64,000 nucleotides of DNA from Promethearchaeota archaeon (GCA_014728035.1 WJMJ01000148.1:62001-126000); one strand, 5' to 3'; positions 8,612-17,248 are shown, counted from the stretch's first letter. Made by a program: numbers and translations. The notes: generated by a model from the letters alone, not told the origin.

Positions 8612-8645
8612 ATGGGAGGTTCTCTCCCATTGTATTTCCTTCTTT
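8612..8645 (+). terminator. Hairpin terminator after the ABC operon
   Basis: ATGGGAG (8612-8618) pairs with CTCCCAT (8624-8630) around a 5-base loop, followed by a T-rich stretch. It lies just after the permease stop. The remaining bases to the next gene show no feature I can support. Confidence 0.55.
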
Positions 8646-8845
8646 CAATCGAGTATTTCTATTTTCAACTCTACTATTCATACTAGTAATTGCTAATAGT
8701 CTGAAACTTTTGATAACTGTTGAAAAATAATTTCACAGAAAAAAGTGATTCTTCATAGACTAGTTACTTTTTATCGGTATAAAGTGATTTGAAGATATCA
8801 TCGAAAGCTGCACTTTGAGATAATAAAACTAACTAGCCAACAACA

Positions 8846-9880
8846 TCATGATGTGTACTTCTGAACAAAGGAATCTATTTCAGATATTGAAATACCTGTT
8901 CGCTCCTCAATAATTTCTTGAATCTTACAAACAAGTCCAATCTGTTCCAACATCAAACTTCTTGTCGATTCTAACATTCCCATCTCTTCTGGACTTGATT
9001 CAAGAGAAATGAAGATATCTGAAAGTCTTCGAAGACATGCATTAATCACGAAATAATCAAAATTAGCAATTGTTTTTCGTGAAACTAATTTATAGTCATT
9101 TAGAATATTGTCAGACAATTCTTCACCTGCATATAGTTCAGTGAGAAGGGCGGTCCAAGCTAAATCATGTCTGAAATCTCCAATCGAAGCTGCAGTCCAA
9201 TCGATAACGTATGGATTCTCGTCAGCATCAAGGAGAATGTTATTTGGATGGAAATCACGATGCAAGAGAGATATCTCAGTCATTTCAATTTCTTTAACAG
9301 TTTCCTCTAACCATTCAACTAGTGGAATTAAGAATGACACATTGCTATTTTGTAAATCACTCTTTTTCTCTTCAAGTCGGTCTAGTTCAAATTGTAGAGG
9401 AGAAATTGTCTTGTATTCTTCAGGAATCATCGAGAAGGTTTTGTAATCCAATTCATGAAGTTGCACAAAACATCTGGTGAAAATCATCAGCGCATCCTCG
9501 TTAGTCAAAGGATTTCCACATGAAAACTTATCCCATAGAGTAGGACCAATAATGCGTTCCATAACGATGAATGGCCCACCAAAAATTTCCGTATCTGGTT
9601 CAAAGAAGAAAACTTTTGGAACAGGATATCTATCCCTAAATTCATTCAAAACAGAATACTCAAACTCTCCTTTCCTTCTCGCTTCTGCACCTGCATAAAC
9701 TCTTGCAATAAGATGCAAATCCTTAGTGGATTCGTGCTGGTCGTATTCAACATCAAATGAATAAATCCTGGTTTCCCAACCAGAAGTGATTTCATCAACA
9801 TTGTCTACTACTATTGATCTCCATTCTGGATATCGTTTCTGAAGAAAATGTTGAATTGCTTGCGGTCTCATCTTGGTCAT
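8846..9880 (-). CDS. Aminoglycoside-phosphotransferase-like kinase
   Basis: This 344-residue protein has the APH/choline-kinase fold. The N-lobe contains GGPFIVMERIIG, the catalytic loop reads LLHRDFHPNNILL with the Brenner-type HxDxxxxN, and VIDWTAAS carries the metal-binding Asp that replaces DFG. These kinases phosphorylate small molecules; in archaea the substrate is rarely known and drug resistance should not be assumed. It is monocistronic, reading away from a divergent coiled-coil gene. The start is an ATG; the MTKMRPQAIQHFLQ N-terminus is typical of the family. Confidence 0.88.
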   Translation of the reverse strand: MTKMRPQAIQHFLQKRYPEWRSIVVDNVDEITSGWETRIYSFDVEYDQHESTKDLHLIARVYAGAEARRKGEFEYSVLNEFRDRYPVPKVFFFEPDTEIFGGPFIVMERIIGPTLWDKFSCGNPLTNEDALMIFTRCFVQLHELDYKTFSMIPEEYKTISPLQFELDRLEEKKSDLQNSNVSFLIPLVEWLEETVKEIEMTEISLLHRDFHPNNILLDADENPYVIDWTAASIGDFRHDLAWTALLTELYAGEELSDNILNDYKLVSRKTIANFDYFVINACLRRLSDIFISLESSPEEMGMLESTRSLMLEQIGLVCKIQEIIEERTGISISEIDSFVQKYTS

Positions 9881-10013
9881 TATGTCTTGATAATTTATAA
9901 TTCATTGGAAACATATCTGTTAGTAACTAAACTCGAAAAGCAAAGTTCTAAACGAAGAAATTTCTATATTATCTGTGACTCGTTAGAATTAGTCAGAATG
10001 GAAACTTGGTAAT

Positions 10014-10487
10014 ATGCCTGATGAAAAAATTGTTCCCTCAGAAGATGAACTGAAGGAGAAAGTAGAGCATGCAGGAGAAGAGATTAGAACTAATACTCAG
10101 AAAGTGATTGATGAGCTTGTTGCGATACATGAAGAAATGGAATCATTCACATCTGAGAGTCGAGAATCCATAGATGATATCACTTCATCCATAGTTAGAG
10201 ACCTCTCCAAAGAAATTGATGAGATGAAGATATGGTTTGACAAGATTAGAGATGAAGATTTCGAAGAGGAGGGTACAACCAAAGAATTTGAGAAGAAAAC
10301 AAAGAGTATCCAAGAGAAATTGAAACAACTCTTTACTGATGAAGAACCTGAACCAAGCAAATCGGAAGAAGTCAAGGATAAACTGAAAGGGCTTATTGGA
10401 AAAGATGAACCTGACAGAAGTGAGTTGGAAACCCTTCAGTATAAGTTGAAAAAGAGAATAGATGATTGGATTGATTTGACATCTTGA
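10014..10487 (+). CDS. Highly charged coiled-coil protein
   Basis: This is a 157-residue, Glu/Lys-rich protein without signal peptide, Cys or membrane helix. Residues 8-110 have long heptad-compatible helices. A break rich in Glu, Pro and Ser (DEEPEPSKSEE, about 115-125) separates them from a second short helical part ending KLKKRIDDWIDL. The sequence gives no enzymatic clue; a structural or dimeric adaptor role is possible. It is divergent from the phosphotransferase and probably monocistronic. Coding status is well supported by length and composition. Confidence 0.72.
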   Translation: MPDEKIVPSEDELKEKVEHAGEEIRTNTQKVIDELVAIHEEMESFTSESRESIDDITSSIVRDLSKEIDEMKIWFDKIRDEDFEEEGTTKEFEKKTKSIQEKLKQLFTDEEPEPSKSEEVKDKLKGLIGKDEPDRSELETLQYKLKKRIDDWIDLTS

Positions 10488-10539
10488 TTCAAAATAATTC
10501 ATCTTCGTTTATGTAAAAATCAAATTGTACACCGTTTGA

Positions 10540-10785
10540 TATTTAATTAGTGTTGAAATCAGTGAGTGCCCAAGTTATTTTTTTAGCTATTCATCATATG
10601 TTATCAAATACCTCGTGGTCTCTGCTGAGGCTGACGGTGCGGATCCTATAGCGGACTTCCGCATCCATGACCTGGGCATCGAGATCGACCTTGATGCTAT
10701 TGACCTTGCAACCCAGCAGCAGGAAGTAGTTGATAATGATGGGACTTCAAAAGAAATTGAAAATGATTCATTTGTTGCTCAATAA
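10540..10785 (+). pseudogene. GC-rich coding remnant without a clear start
   Basis: The 422 bases between the coiled-coil gene and the HAD gene hold one open stretch from 10540 to a TAA at 10783. From the GTG at 10615 it encodes 56 residues beginning VVSAEADGADPIADF and containing IDLDAIDL. Bases 10615-10730 are strikingly richer in G and C, and use codons such as GCG, CGC and GGC that the neighbours avoid. No ATG or ribosome site fits. I read it as the 3' end of a foreign or decayed gene; a very small real gene is possible. Confidence 0.4.
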
Positions 10786-10909
10786 TTATTTCTAGCAAAA
10801 AGGTTCAATTCCGTTATTCATTGCAATATGGCTCTTTAGTTTGTAGTACTAGCGTTATTATCATGTATGGAATCGAAGCAATTATACAAGTTCTATTTGT
10901 CAGATTTGT

Positions 10910-11671
10910 GTGGCCGATTACGTGATAGAAGCAATCTTCTTTGATGATGGAGGTGTTCTCAATGATAACACACTCCGAACCCCTCAATGGAGAAAACTCA
11001 TCGCAGATTATTTTATCCCCAGATATGGAGGTTCTGTTGAGAGCTGGGCAGAAGCGAACAAACAAGCCGCTGAGGAAATCCTGAAGAGAATGGAAGAAGT
11101 CTATGAGAGTGGTTCTTCTACAATCCCACCCGATTATCACGAAATTGATGATAGAGAATGGCTCGCAGTCATGTTCGATTATCATGAGTTGGAACCCCCC
11201 GAGGATACATCAGCTGAAGCCAGAGCAGCAATAGAATGGATTACAGCTAGAGTGAAGGCGTCATATCCTGGTATTATTCAGGTCATAAATGAATTAGCAC
11301 CGGAGTATACACTGTATACCGCTTCCAATGAGCCAAGATATCGATTAGAGCATTATCTCAGAGGTATGGGGATACTCGAACATTTTGAAGAGTTATTCGG
11401 ATCAGATATTTTACACGCTTTCAAGAATACGACATATTATTTTGAGAAGATTGTGGAGATTACTGATGTGGACCCTGAAACGTCAATCTTCATAGATGAT
11501 AGATTCGATAATCTACTAAAAGCGAGGAATGTAGGATTTCATGTCATTCATTCGGGACTAGCAGGTGACGAAAAAGGAGAATTTCCCTATTTTAGGGAGA
11601 CTTTAGAATTACCGCAGCTTATTCGTTCTCTTGAAGCAAATGATTCCCGCTCCAGATATCGTGAAAATTAG
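10910..11671 (+). CDS. HAD-superfamily hydrolase
   Basis: This is a phosphatase-like protein of about 250 residues. Motif I is FFDDGGVLND, in the DxGG form seen in the YihX and epoxide-hydrolase-like branch rather than DxDGT. Motif II is LYTASNEP, a motif III Lys lies in HAFKNTTYYFEK, and motif IV is SIFIDDRFDN with the two metal-binding Asp. A helical cap lies between motifs I and II (about 20-125). The start is GTG at 10910; the in-frame GTG at 10922 is equally plausible and would put motif I nearer the N-terminus. The substrate is unknown. Confidence 0.88.
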   Translation: MADYVIEAIFFDDGGVLNDNTLRTPQWRKLIADYFIPRYGGSVESWAEANKQAAEEILKRMEEVYESGSSTIPPDYHEIDDREWLAVMFDYHELEPPEDTSAEARAAIEWITARVKASYPGIIQVINELAPEYTLYTASNEPRYRLEHYLRGMGILEHFEELFGSDILHAFKNTTYYFEKIVEITDVDPETSIFIDDRFDNLLKARNVGFHVIHSGLAGDEKGEFPYFRETLELPQLIRSLEANDSRSRYREN

Positions 11672-11804
11672 AGATATCCGTTGATGAGCATGATATACAA
11701 CTGAGAAGATATCGAATCAGTCTGGGGAACTCGAGAATCGTAGAGATTCTAGAAATCAAAAAAGGTCACTCTCAAAAGAAAGTGAGGAGTACATCTACAA
11801 TATT

Positions 11805-11945
11805 ATGAGGCATAGAAATGAATTAGAAAATATCCCCAGATCAAGAATATTATACAGAATTGGTTTGATAACAAGTCTATCCTCTGTTGTGATTTGGGGC
11901 TGTATAATTTTCATCCTTTATTTCACATTTCAAGGTAACTGGTAA
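11805..11945 (+). CDS. Possible 46-residue membrane peptide
   Basis: An ATG frame of 46 codons encodes a basic N-terminus (MRHRNELENIPRSRILYR) and one clear membrane helix (SSVVIWGCIIFILYFTF) ending GNW. The positive-inside arrangement is what a real single-pass microprotein would show. GAGGAG at 11784-11789 is rather far upstream for a ribosome site. It is in an otherwise empty region between the HAD gene and the vapB relic. No homology is claimed. Confidence 0.4.
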   Translation: MRHRNELENIPRSRILYRIGLITSLSSVVIWGCIIFILYFTFQGNW

Positions 11946-12070
11946 TATTGCCAAAATAGTGTTCCAAACGGAATCAATTTCGTTCCATTCTACAGTGAAA
12001 GGGATTCAAAAGGAAGATACCTTAACAGAAAAATCGGGTTTTGTAATCTTTCACTATTTTCAGGATTGAA

Positions 12071-12268
12071 ATGAGAAAAAGAAAAGTATCACTAGGTCAA
12101 GAAACAGATTCAAGGCAATAGTATGCTAACAGTTCTGGTGAAACTCTTCGTAATATCGTACTAAGATTATTTAGGTCTAATTATAATCTATTAGATTTTT
12201 TCGAAGCACTCAAGATGTTAGACGAAGAAAGAGATGGATTTCTCATAGATATTGAATTCCTTTCGTAA
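12071..12268 (+). pseudogene. Decayed vapB antitoxin copy with one in-frame stop
   Basis: Translated from the ATG, 65 codons align with the intact VapB at 12450 without a gap. The intact core VVLRLLGSNDDLSDLF corresponds to IVLRLFRSNYNLLDFF, and ERDELLKDIE to ERDGFLIDIE. Codon 17 is TAG where the intact gene has Lys, and the N-terminal third has diverged. No vapC follows; instead a copy of the asparaginase 3' end comes next, matching the order around the intact pair with the toxin deleted. Confidence 0.7.
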
Positions 12269-12294
12269 TCTGTGACATCACCAGTTAGCTAGAA

Positions 12295-12372
12295 CTATTT
12301 CATCTCAGTGATAAGACTCTGCACCGTTCCTTGGATCATCGTAACTAGCATGAACTTCGCATTAGTAACTCT
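12295..12372 (-). pseudogene. Duplicated 3' fragment of the asparaginase gene
   Basis: On the minus strand this encodes RVTNAKFMLVTMIQGTVQSL followed by ITEMK and a stop. The real asparaginase at 13079 ends RATNAKAMPVTIIQGTVQSL, then VTEIK. About 25 codons are recognisable; upstream similarity fades. With the vapB relic it marks an old tandem duplication of the vapBC-asparaginase junction. The rest of the space between 11946 and 12449 shows nothing else I can support. Confidence 0.7.
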
Positions 12373-12449
12373 AATTACTTCACTTTCGATTCATACCAGT
12401 AATTGCACTAAAGTTTATCTTGGAATCCGAGTATGCATTCACGATAGAA

Positions 12450-12662
12450 ATGGTATACAAAAACATCTCACTCAGTGAAGATGCCTATGCAAGATTGAAG
12501 GCTGCAAAGAGAGATGATGAATCATTCAGTGAGGTTGTGCTACGACTACTTGGATCGAATGATGATCTATCAGACCTCTTTGGTGTGATTGAGATGTCCG
12601 ATAAAGAACGAGATGAGCTCCTCAAGGATATTGAGTCTGTATGGGGGACTTGGGATAATTGA
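12450..12662 (+). CDS. vapB: VapB-type antitoxin (DUF217 family)
   Basis: This 70-residue antitoxin starts MVYKNISLSEDAYARLKAAK, the classic DUF217/VapB opening. It continues with ESFSEVVLRLL, a ribbon-helix-helix-like DNA-binding part, and an acidic C-terminal tail that would wrap the toxin. I prefer the ATG at 12450; a TTG at 12420 would add ten residues not seen in the family. It overlaps vapC by 4 bases. The complex normally represses its own promoter. A decayed copy lies 380 bases upstream. Confidence 0.85.
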   Translation: MVYKNISLSEDAYARLKAAKRDDESFSEVVLRLLGSNDDLSDLFGVIEMSDKERDELLKDIESVWGTWDN

Positions 12663-13066
12663 CGAGTATTTGTTTCGATACAGCATTTCTCATAGACTTT
12701 TTGAGAGGGAATAAACAAGCATACTCTTACTATATGAAAACAAGAGGAAAAAGTGTTGTTTTCGCAACAACTTCCATCAATATATTTGAATTATTCAGAG
12801 GAATCGAAAAGCGAGGTAGGAAATCTCAAGACGAGCAAGCAGCTAGAAAATTACTCTCAAGATTGATAATCTGGAATCTCGATTACGACTCAGCAGAATA
12901 TGCTAGTACTATCTTTACTAAACTCGAACGAAAAGGAACACCTATCCCCATCAATGATTGCTTTATGGCAGCAATCGCAGTGAGAAATGGATGTACACAG
13001 ATAGTATCCGAAGATAGGCATTTCGAAAGAATAGAACAGATTACTATGGAAAAATACTTGGAATAA
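12659..13066 (+). CDS. vapC: VapC-type PIN-domain ribonuclease toxin
   Basis: This 135-residue PIN domain supplies the toxin of the pair. Acidic active-site residues are visible in CFDTAFLIDFLRG (first Asp), INIFELFRG (Glu), PINDCFMAAIA (Asp) and IVSEDRHF (last acidic group). These bind metal and cut RNA in the known family. It starts with a TTG overlapping the antitoxin stop (ATTGA), which ties toxin output to antitoxin translation. It converges on the asparaginase gene with only 12 bases between stops. Confidence 0.88.
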   Translation: MTSICFDTAFLIDFLRGNKQAYSYYMKTRGKSVVFATTSINIFELFRGIEKRGRKSQDEQAARKLLSRLIIWNLDYDSAEYASTIFTKLERKGTPIPINDCFMAAIAVRNGCTQIVSEDRHFERIEQITMEKYLE

Positions 13067-13078
13067 AATGGTAGTTAT

Positions 13079-13957
13079 CTACTTTATCTCGGTGACAAGA
13101 CTCTGTACCGTTCCTTGAATGATAGTGACAGGCATGGCTTTTGCATTGGTAGCACGACCATGATTTCCCTTTGAATCAATCATAATAATCCCAGCCTCGC
13201 TTCCGGTCTTCTCCTCAAACATTTTCATGCTCTTATCTGCAGCTGCTTGCACATCAAGACCTTGCTCAACATATAGCACTGCGGTTCGACTCATAACAAC
13301 ACGCATGATGTGTTCGCCATACCCAGTAGCACTAGCACCACAGAGCTCGTTCGCATAAGCACCAGCTCCAAAAACAGGTGAATCACCAACTCTACCTGGA
13401 GTCTTCTTTGGAATGCCACCAGTTGAAGATGTACAGGCTATCCTTCCTTTTTCGTCTACAACAACACAACCAACTGTGTCAGCGGTCTCAATGTCATAAC
13501 TGTCAACGTGTACTGGAGGGTCTAGAGACCGTTTATACCGCCTCTCTCGATAGCCCTCAGCTAGCATTCGTTCAAAGAGTACACGTGCGTTTTGCCCAGC
13601 AAAGAAATTGTAATCTGTTTTCTCCATGATGTATCTTGCTAGACTGATGGGATTCTCAACCCCCGCAACTGCAGCCACTGAGCCAAACTGTAATTTCTCA
13701 CCATCTATTATCATGGCATCCAATTCGTGATATCCATCTTTATTCCAACGGCCACCTTTGCCAGCATTAAGTTCACCACAGCTCTCCATATACATCGTAC
13801 ATACTTCAGCTGCATCAAGAGCAGAACCGCCTTTCTCAAGAACCTCAAATCCACATTTAGCAGCTATCTCAACATGCTTCATGCCAATTGGGATACGCTC
13901 ATCTTTCCATTTTCCTGCTCCACCATGAACCATAATTACTGGAAGTTGTTCACTCAC
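13079..13957 (-). CDS. Isoaspartyl peptidase / plant-type L-asparaginase
   Basis: This is a 292-residue Ntn hydrolase. The N-terminus has VHGGAGKW. The self-cleavage site is ETADTVGCVVVDEKG, where the Thr of DTVG becomes the new N-terminus of the beta subunit; STGG and ATGYGEHI complete the active site. The enzyme removes isoaspartyl residues from peptides or hydrolyses asparagine, fitting the peptide-degrading content of the window. The GTG start follows GAGGT. Its last 25 codons were once duplicated upstream at 12295. Confidence 0.93.
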   Translation of the reverse strand: MSEQLPVIMVHGGAGKWKDERIPIGMKHVEIAAKCGFEVLEKGGSALDAAEVCTMYMESCGELNAGKGGRWNKDGYHELDAMIIDGEKLQFGSVAAVAGVENPISLARYIMEKTDYNFFAGQNARVLFERMLAEGYRERRYKRSLDPPVHVDSYDIETADTVGCVVVDEKGRIACTSSTGGIPKKTPGRVGDSPVFGAGAYANELCGASATGYGEHIMRVVMSRTAVLYVEQGLDVQAAADKSMKMFEEKTGSEAGIIMIDSKGNHGRATNAKAMPVTIIQGTVQSLVTEIK

Positions 13958-14086
13958 CGGATTACCTCGTTTTGAAGAAAATACAACCTGTTCTTATTAG
14001 TTACCATTTCAAGCAAAATAGTAAAAGATTTCATAATACCGAAAATCGATTTCTAAGGTTTGATAACCCCTTACGACACCCTGAAA

Positions 14087-14095
14087 CTTATATAC
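14087..14095 (+). promoter_or_regulatory. TATA box with long leader before the OB-fold gene
   Basis: CTTATATAC lies 132 bases upstream of the ATG at 14227. Transcription would start near 14120, giving a leader of about 105 bases, unusually long here. The leader holds a 30-codon frame from 14133 and the segment CACCCTGCCCCAGTTGG. Whether it has a regulatory role is unknown. Confidence 0.45.
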
Positions 14096-14226
14096 ACACT
14101 TTCGAAACAGATAGTAGGAACGTCCACAAAGAATGATACTATTGTTTTTTGCAGGCGCAACAGGTCAATTAGCTAGAGGCCACCCTGCCCCAGTTGGACG
14201 TTTATGTAGCTTTAGCGTGATTTAGC

Positions 14227-14709
14227 ATGAGTGAAGATACCGAAAGCAGAGAAGTAAATGTTGAAGATTTAGAGCCCAAGATGCGATCCATTTCAATCGA
14301 ATTCAAGGTGATTGATAAGGGCGAACCAAGATTTGTAAAATCTAAGTACGATGGCGAGAGCCATAGAGTTCTTGATGCTATTGTTGGCGATGAGACTGGT
14401 ATTGTTACAATGCCTCTCTGGGATGATAGCATTGAAGAGATGGAGATAGGAAAGACCTATCGCTTAGAGAACGGATTTACAGGCTTGTATAGAAAACAAC
14501 TCCGCCTAAAAATAGGACGCCACAGTGAAGTAAGTACATTGGAAAATGGTGGCGAAATTGATGAAGTAAATCGAGAAACCGATATGTCTGAACAGACTCA
14601 CGGTAGAAAACGTCGTGATTACGGAGGCGGCTATGATATGCGACGAGGCAAATCCCGTGACTCCGACAAACGCGACAAGACTGGATTTCAAGGTTACGGA
14701 TTTAGATAA
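14227..14709 (+). CDS. OB-fold single-stranded nucleic acid-binding protein
   Basis: Residues 15-100 form an OB fold like archaeal RPA/SSB domains: a first strand region ISIEFKVIDKG, HRVLDAIVGDETGIVTMPLWDD, then KTYRLENGFTGLYRKQLRLKIG. Aromatic and basic residues sit where ssDNA stacks. The C-terminal 55 residues are disordered and rich in Arg, Gly, Tyr and Asp (YGGGYDMRRGKSR). That tail resembles a SOSS-B or RNA-binding type tail rather than the acidic tip of bacterial SSB. The ATG follows the leader described at 14087. It probably acts in DNA repair, replication or RNA binding. Confidence 0.82.
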   Translation: MSEDTESREVNVEDLEPKMRSISIEFKVIDKGEPRFVKSKYDGESHRVLDAIVGDETGIVTMPLWDDSIEEMEIGKTYRLENGFTGLYRKQLRLKIGRHSEVSTLENGGEIDEVNRETDMSEQTHGRKRRDYGGGYDMRRGKSRDSDKRDKTGFQGYGFR

Positions 14710-14719
14710 TTTCAATTCC

Positions 14720-14757
14720 GAAAGGGCACTATGCCCTTTCTCACCCCTTTCTTTTTT
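14720..14757 (+). terminator. Hairpin terminator after the OB-fold gene
   Basis: GAAAGGGCA (14720-14728) and TGCCCTTTC (14732-14740) form a 9-bp stem with a 3-base loop, followed by a T-rich tract ending TTTCTTTTTT. Confidence 0.7.
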
Positions 14758-14919
14758 CAAAAAAAAGTTGAACTAACTGGTAATTACAAGTTCGTTCAAT
14801 AAATCATAATATTGCAACTAATAATTCCACCATGATGAATCTGTAGATATTGGAACAAATAATCTAATAACACCAAAGAATTTTCTATGAAAGTATCTAA
14901 TAAGATTCGGTGATGTATT

Positions 14920-17025
14920 TTGAATCAGAAAAGTGCCGCCATAGTAATTGTAATTCTCATCTGTTCTGCTGGATTAAGTATATTCATACTTACAGGTGTA
15001 TTTCAGCCAAAAACCCATCAAGAATCACCATATGTTGGTGACGTGGTAATCCAAGAGGTTTCACCATTTGACCTCGGAGATGGAGAGTTCATTGAACTAC
15101 AATTTCGAACTAATACTACACATATCTTAGAGGGATGGTCGATAACAGATTATGATAGAGAACCTCATCTTCTTCCTCAACTCACTGGATGGAGTTATCT
15201 CGCTATTGTCACCATTTTTTCTGGAGAAGGTTCATCTGATCTCAATGCCACCGATGGACGAGCTACAATCTATCTCAATTTAACTGGTGGCATTCTTGAT
15301 GATGGCGGAGATGAGGTAGGACTGCTGGATAATTCTACTCGAATTGTAGACTTTATCCGATACACTGGTGGAAACTCTGATATTGTTGAACTTACTTGGC
15401 CTAGTACTGATAACGGTCCATCACCTGTGGATACGTATGAATCTGCACAGCTATTTGGTCCATCAACTCATTCCTCTGATAATTGGGCGAATGCAAACGA
15501 AACACCAAATGCATTGAATGCCCTTCCATTTACTACACAAGATAACATTGATGTTATTCTAGTCAATGGTGTAGATGATATCTTAGCAGGTGAAATCATT
15601 CAAGCTGCTGGGCCGCATGTGGTCCGTCGTTATCCTGGAGTCAATCTGTCAATTTGCCGTGAGATCCATGAGATGGTTGATTTCACAATACATCTTCTTC
15701 TTGATGAAGGTTACTTTGGACCAGCTCGAGCTTCAGATGGACGCCTCTATGTAGATGTAGCAAAGAGCAATGAAAACGCATCAACAGGGTTTGCTTCAGT
15801 TGATGGGAGAATCAGAATATGGATTGGAGCTATAGCTGATAAAGTTGAATTGAAAGCAACTGTTGAGCATGAAGTTGCTCACATGTTCCAGTTTGCATAT
15901 CGAGAACGCAGCGATAACGACCTCCAGAGACATTATGGATACCCAGCAGATGAAAACAACTGGTGGAATGAAGGATTTGCAGATTACTGGGGTGTCGAAA
16001 GTGCAAAGAGAAACTACAATAAAACGACTGAAGAGGTTCATGCAGCTCGAAGGGCAACAGGAAGTTCTAACTGGTGGGATCATGGTAGAGATACTAATAC
16101 TTCAATATTCTACAACTGGTCTCAAGAATCTGGATGGGATAGATATCAGATTGTGTATCAATTCATGAAGTTTCTCATGGAAGAATACGGAGCTGAGAAT
16201 GTTTCTGCTATCTATCATGGTATCTGGTATGATGGACCGAACTCGATTGATAATGTTGATGCCCGTGAAGCTTTGGAAGAAAAACTTGGGAAGACTATGG
16301 ACCAAATCCTCGCAGAGTTTTACTTATGGAAAATTCTTGATAGAGAAGATGGGGATATTCCTCATTCTCGAATACATTTCAATTTCACAATCTCAGATGA
16401 GCATACTTCAGAATCAGTTGAAGAAACCACATATCCTGGAGGTGCTCTTGTTCAGAGAGTAATTGTGAATGGTTCATATCCAATACACATTCGATTTGGA
16501 GGAGTTGAGAATTGGACAATAACGGGATTCATGAATAACACCGATGAGTCGATAACAAACTTCACAATCAACACAGCAGAAGAGATTGTGGTAAATCCTG
16601 AAGAGGTTCGAGAAATCACAATAATCAAGATTCGTGGAATGAATAGTGAGAATGACACAATCACATTTACCGTTGAACAAGAGAGATCTACTGTGGAGTC
16701 TGCTGAAATGATATCTGGAAACTCGACCGTAAACGGATATCTCCCTTATGGAACACCTGATGGAAGTCAGTGGTTCATGTTATATCTAGAAGCTGGAGGT
16801 GTCTTGAACATCACTATGTATGCTGAAGGGGCAGATGTAGATTTTATTGCAATAATATATCCTGAAGATCAGATGTATGCGTCAGCTGGTGAATTCTTTG
16901 GATATAGTCCTGGAGAGTTCCCCAGGTCGCTTAGTCTGGCTTCCGGAAAGAGTTGCTATTGGTACATACATGTACTTCCTCAAGATACAACGGGATACTA
17001 CACCATGGAGGTAGAGTTTTTCTAG
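14920..17025 (+). CDS. Secreted lamin-tail domain metalloprotease
   Basis: This 701-residue exported protein has an N-terminal signal anchor (AAIVIVILICSAGLSIFILTGV). A lamin-tail domain spans about residues 40-165 (VVIQEVSPFDLGDGEFIELQF, IRYTGG). A zincin domain carries VEHEVAHMFQFAY near residue 316 and a downstream acidic/aromatic motif WWNEGFADYWGVE near 350, the third-ligand region of gluzincins. The C-terminal 250 residues are beta-rich and resemble pre-peptidase C-terminal or sandwich domains (about 590-700). No C-terminal anchor is seen, so it is secreted or held by its N-terminal helix. The start is TTG with GGTGATG upstream. It probably degrades extracellular protein. Confidence 0.82.
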   Translation: MNQKSAAIVIVILICSAGLSIFILTGVFQPKTHQESPYVGDVVIQEVSPFDLGDGEFIELQFRTNTTHILEGWSITDYDREPHLLPQLTGWSYLAIVTIFSGEGSSDLNATDGRATIYLNLTGGILDDGGDEVGLLDNSTRIVDFIRYTGGNSDIVELTWPSTDNGPSPVDTYESAQLFGPSTHSSDNWANANETPNALNALPFTTQDNIDVILVNGVDDILAGEIIQAAGPHVVRRYPGVNLSICREIHEMVDFTIHLLLDEGYFGPARASDGRLYVDVAKSNENASTGFASVDGRIRIWIGAIADKVELKATVEHEVAHMFQFAYRERSDNDLQRHYGYPADENNWWNEGFADYWGVESAKRNYNKTTEEVHAARRATGSSNWWDHGRDTNTSIFYNWSQESGWDRYQIVYQFMKFLMEEYGAENVSAIYHGIWYDGPNSIDNVDAREALEEKLGKTMDQILAEFYLWKILDREDGDIPHSRIHFNFTISDEHTSESVEETTYPGGALVQRVIVNGSYPIHIRFGGVENWTITGFMNNTDESITNFTINTAEEIVVNPEEVREITIIKIRGMNSENDTITFTVEQERSTVESAEMISGNSTVNGYLPYGTPDGSQWFMLYLEAGGVLNITMYAEGADVDFIAIIYPEDQMYASAGEFFGYSPGEFPRSLSLASGKSCYWYIHVLPQDTTGYYTMEVEFF

Positions 17026-17123
17026 AAGTGACTCTTGATGTAAATACAACATATGATAGTATCAACAACAGTCAAAGCAGCATAAACTCCGATAACTGCA
17101 TCTGTGCTGTGAAATGAGGAATG

Positions 17124-17156
17124 TACCTAAAACAAAGTTTGTATCCTGTTTAGGTA
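17124..17156 (+). repeat. Inverted repeat in the 690-base gap
   Basis: TACCTAAA (17124-17131) and TTTAGGTA (17149-17156) are inverted around 17 bases. The gap 17026-17716 contains this dyad and two copies of the dispersed repeat, and no coding frame I can support. Confidence 0.35.
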
Positions 17157-17248
17157 TTGAGAATGAAATTTAGTTTCGTAATGTTGGGATACTATGAACA
17201 TGGTGTGATTCAATATACATGAAATATTGCTACTGTTCTATGCTCAAT

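Noticed and set aside
8846..9880. An antibiotic-resistance gene
   Set aside because: The APH-like fold is used by many small-molecule kinases; nothing here indicates an aminoglycoside substrate or a mobile setting.
14133..14225. A 30-codon peptide in the leader of the OB-fold gene
   Set aside because: It has no ribosome site and no recognisable sequence. It is kept only as part of the leader observation.
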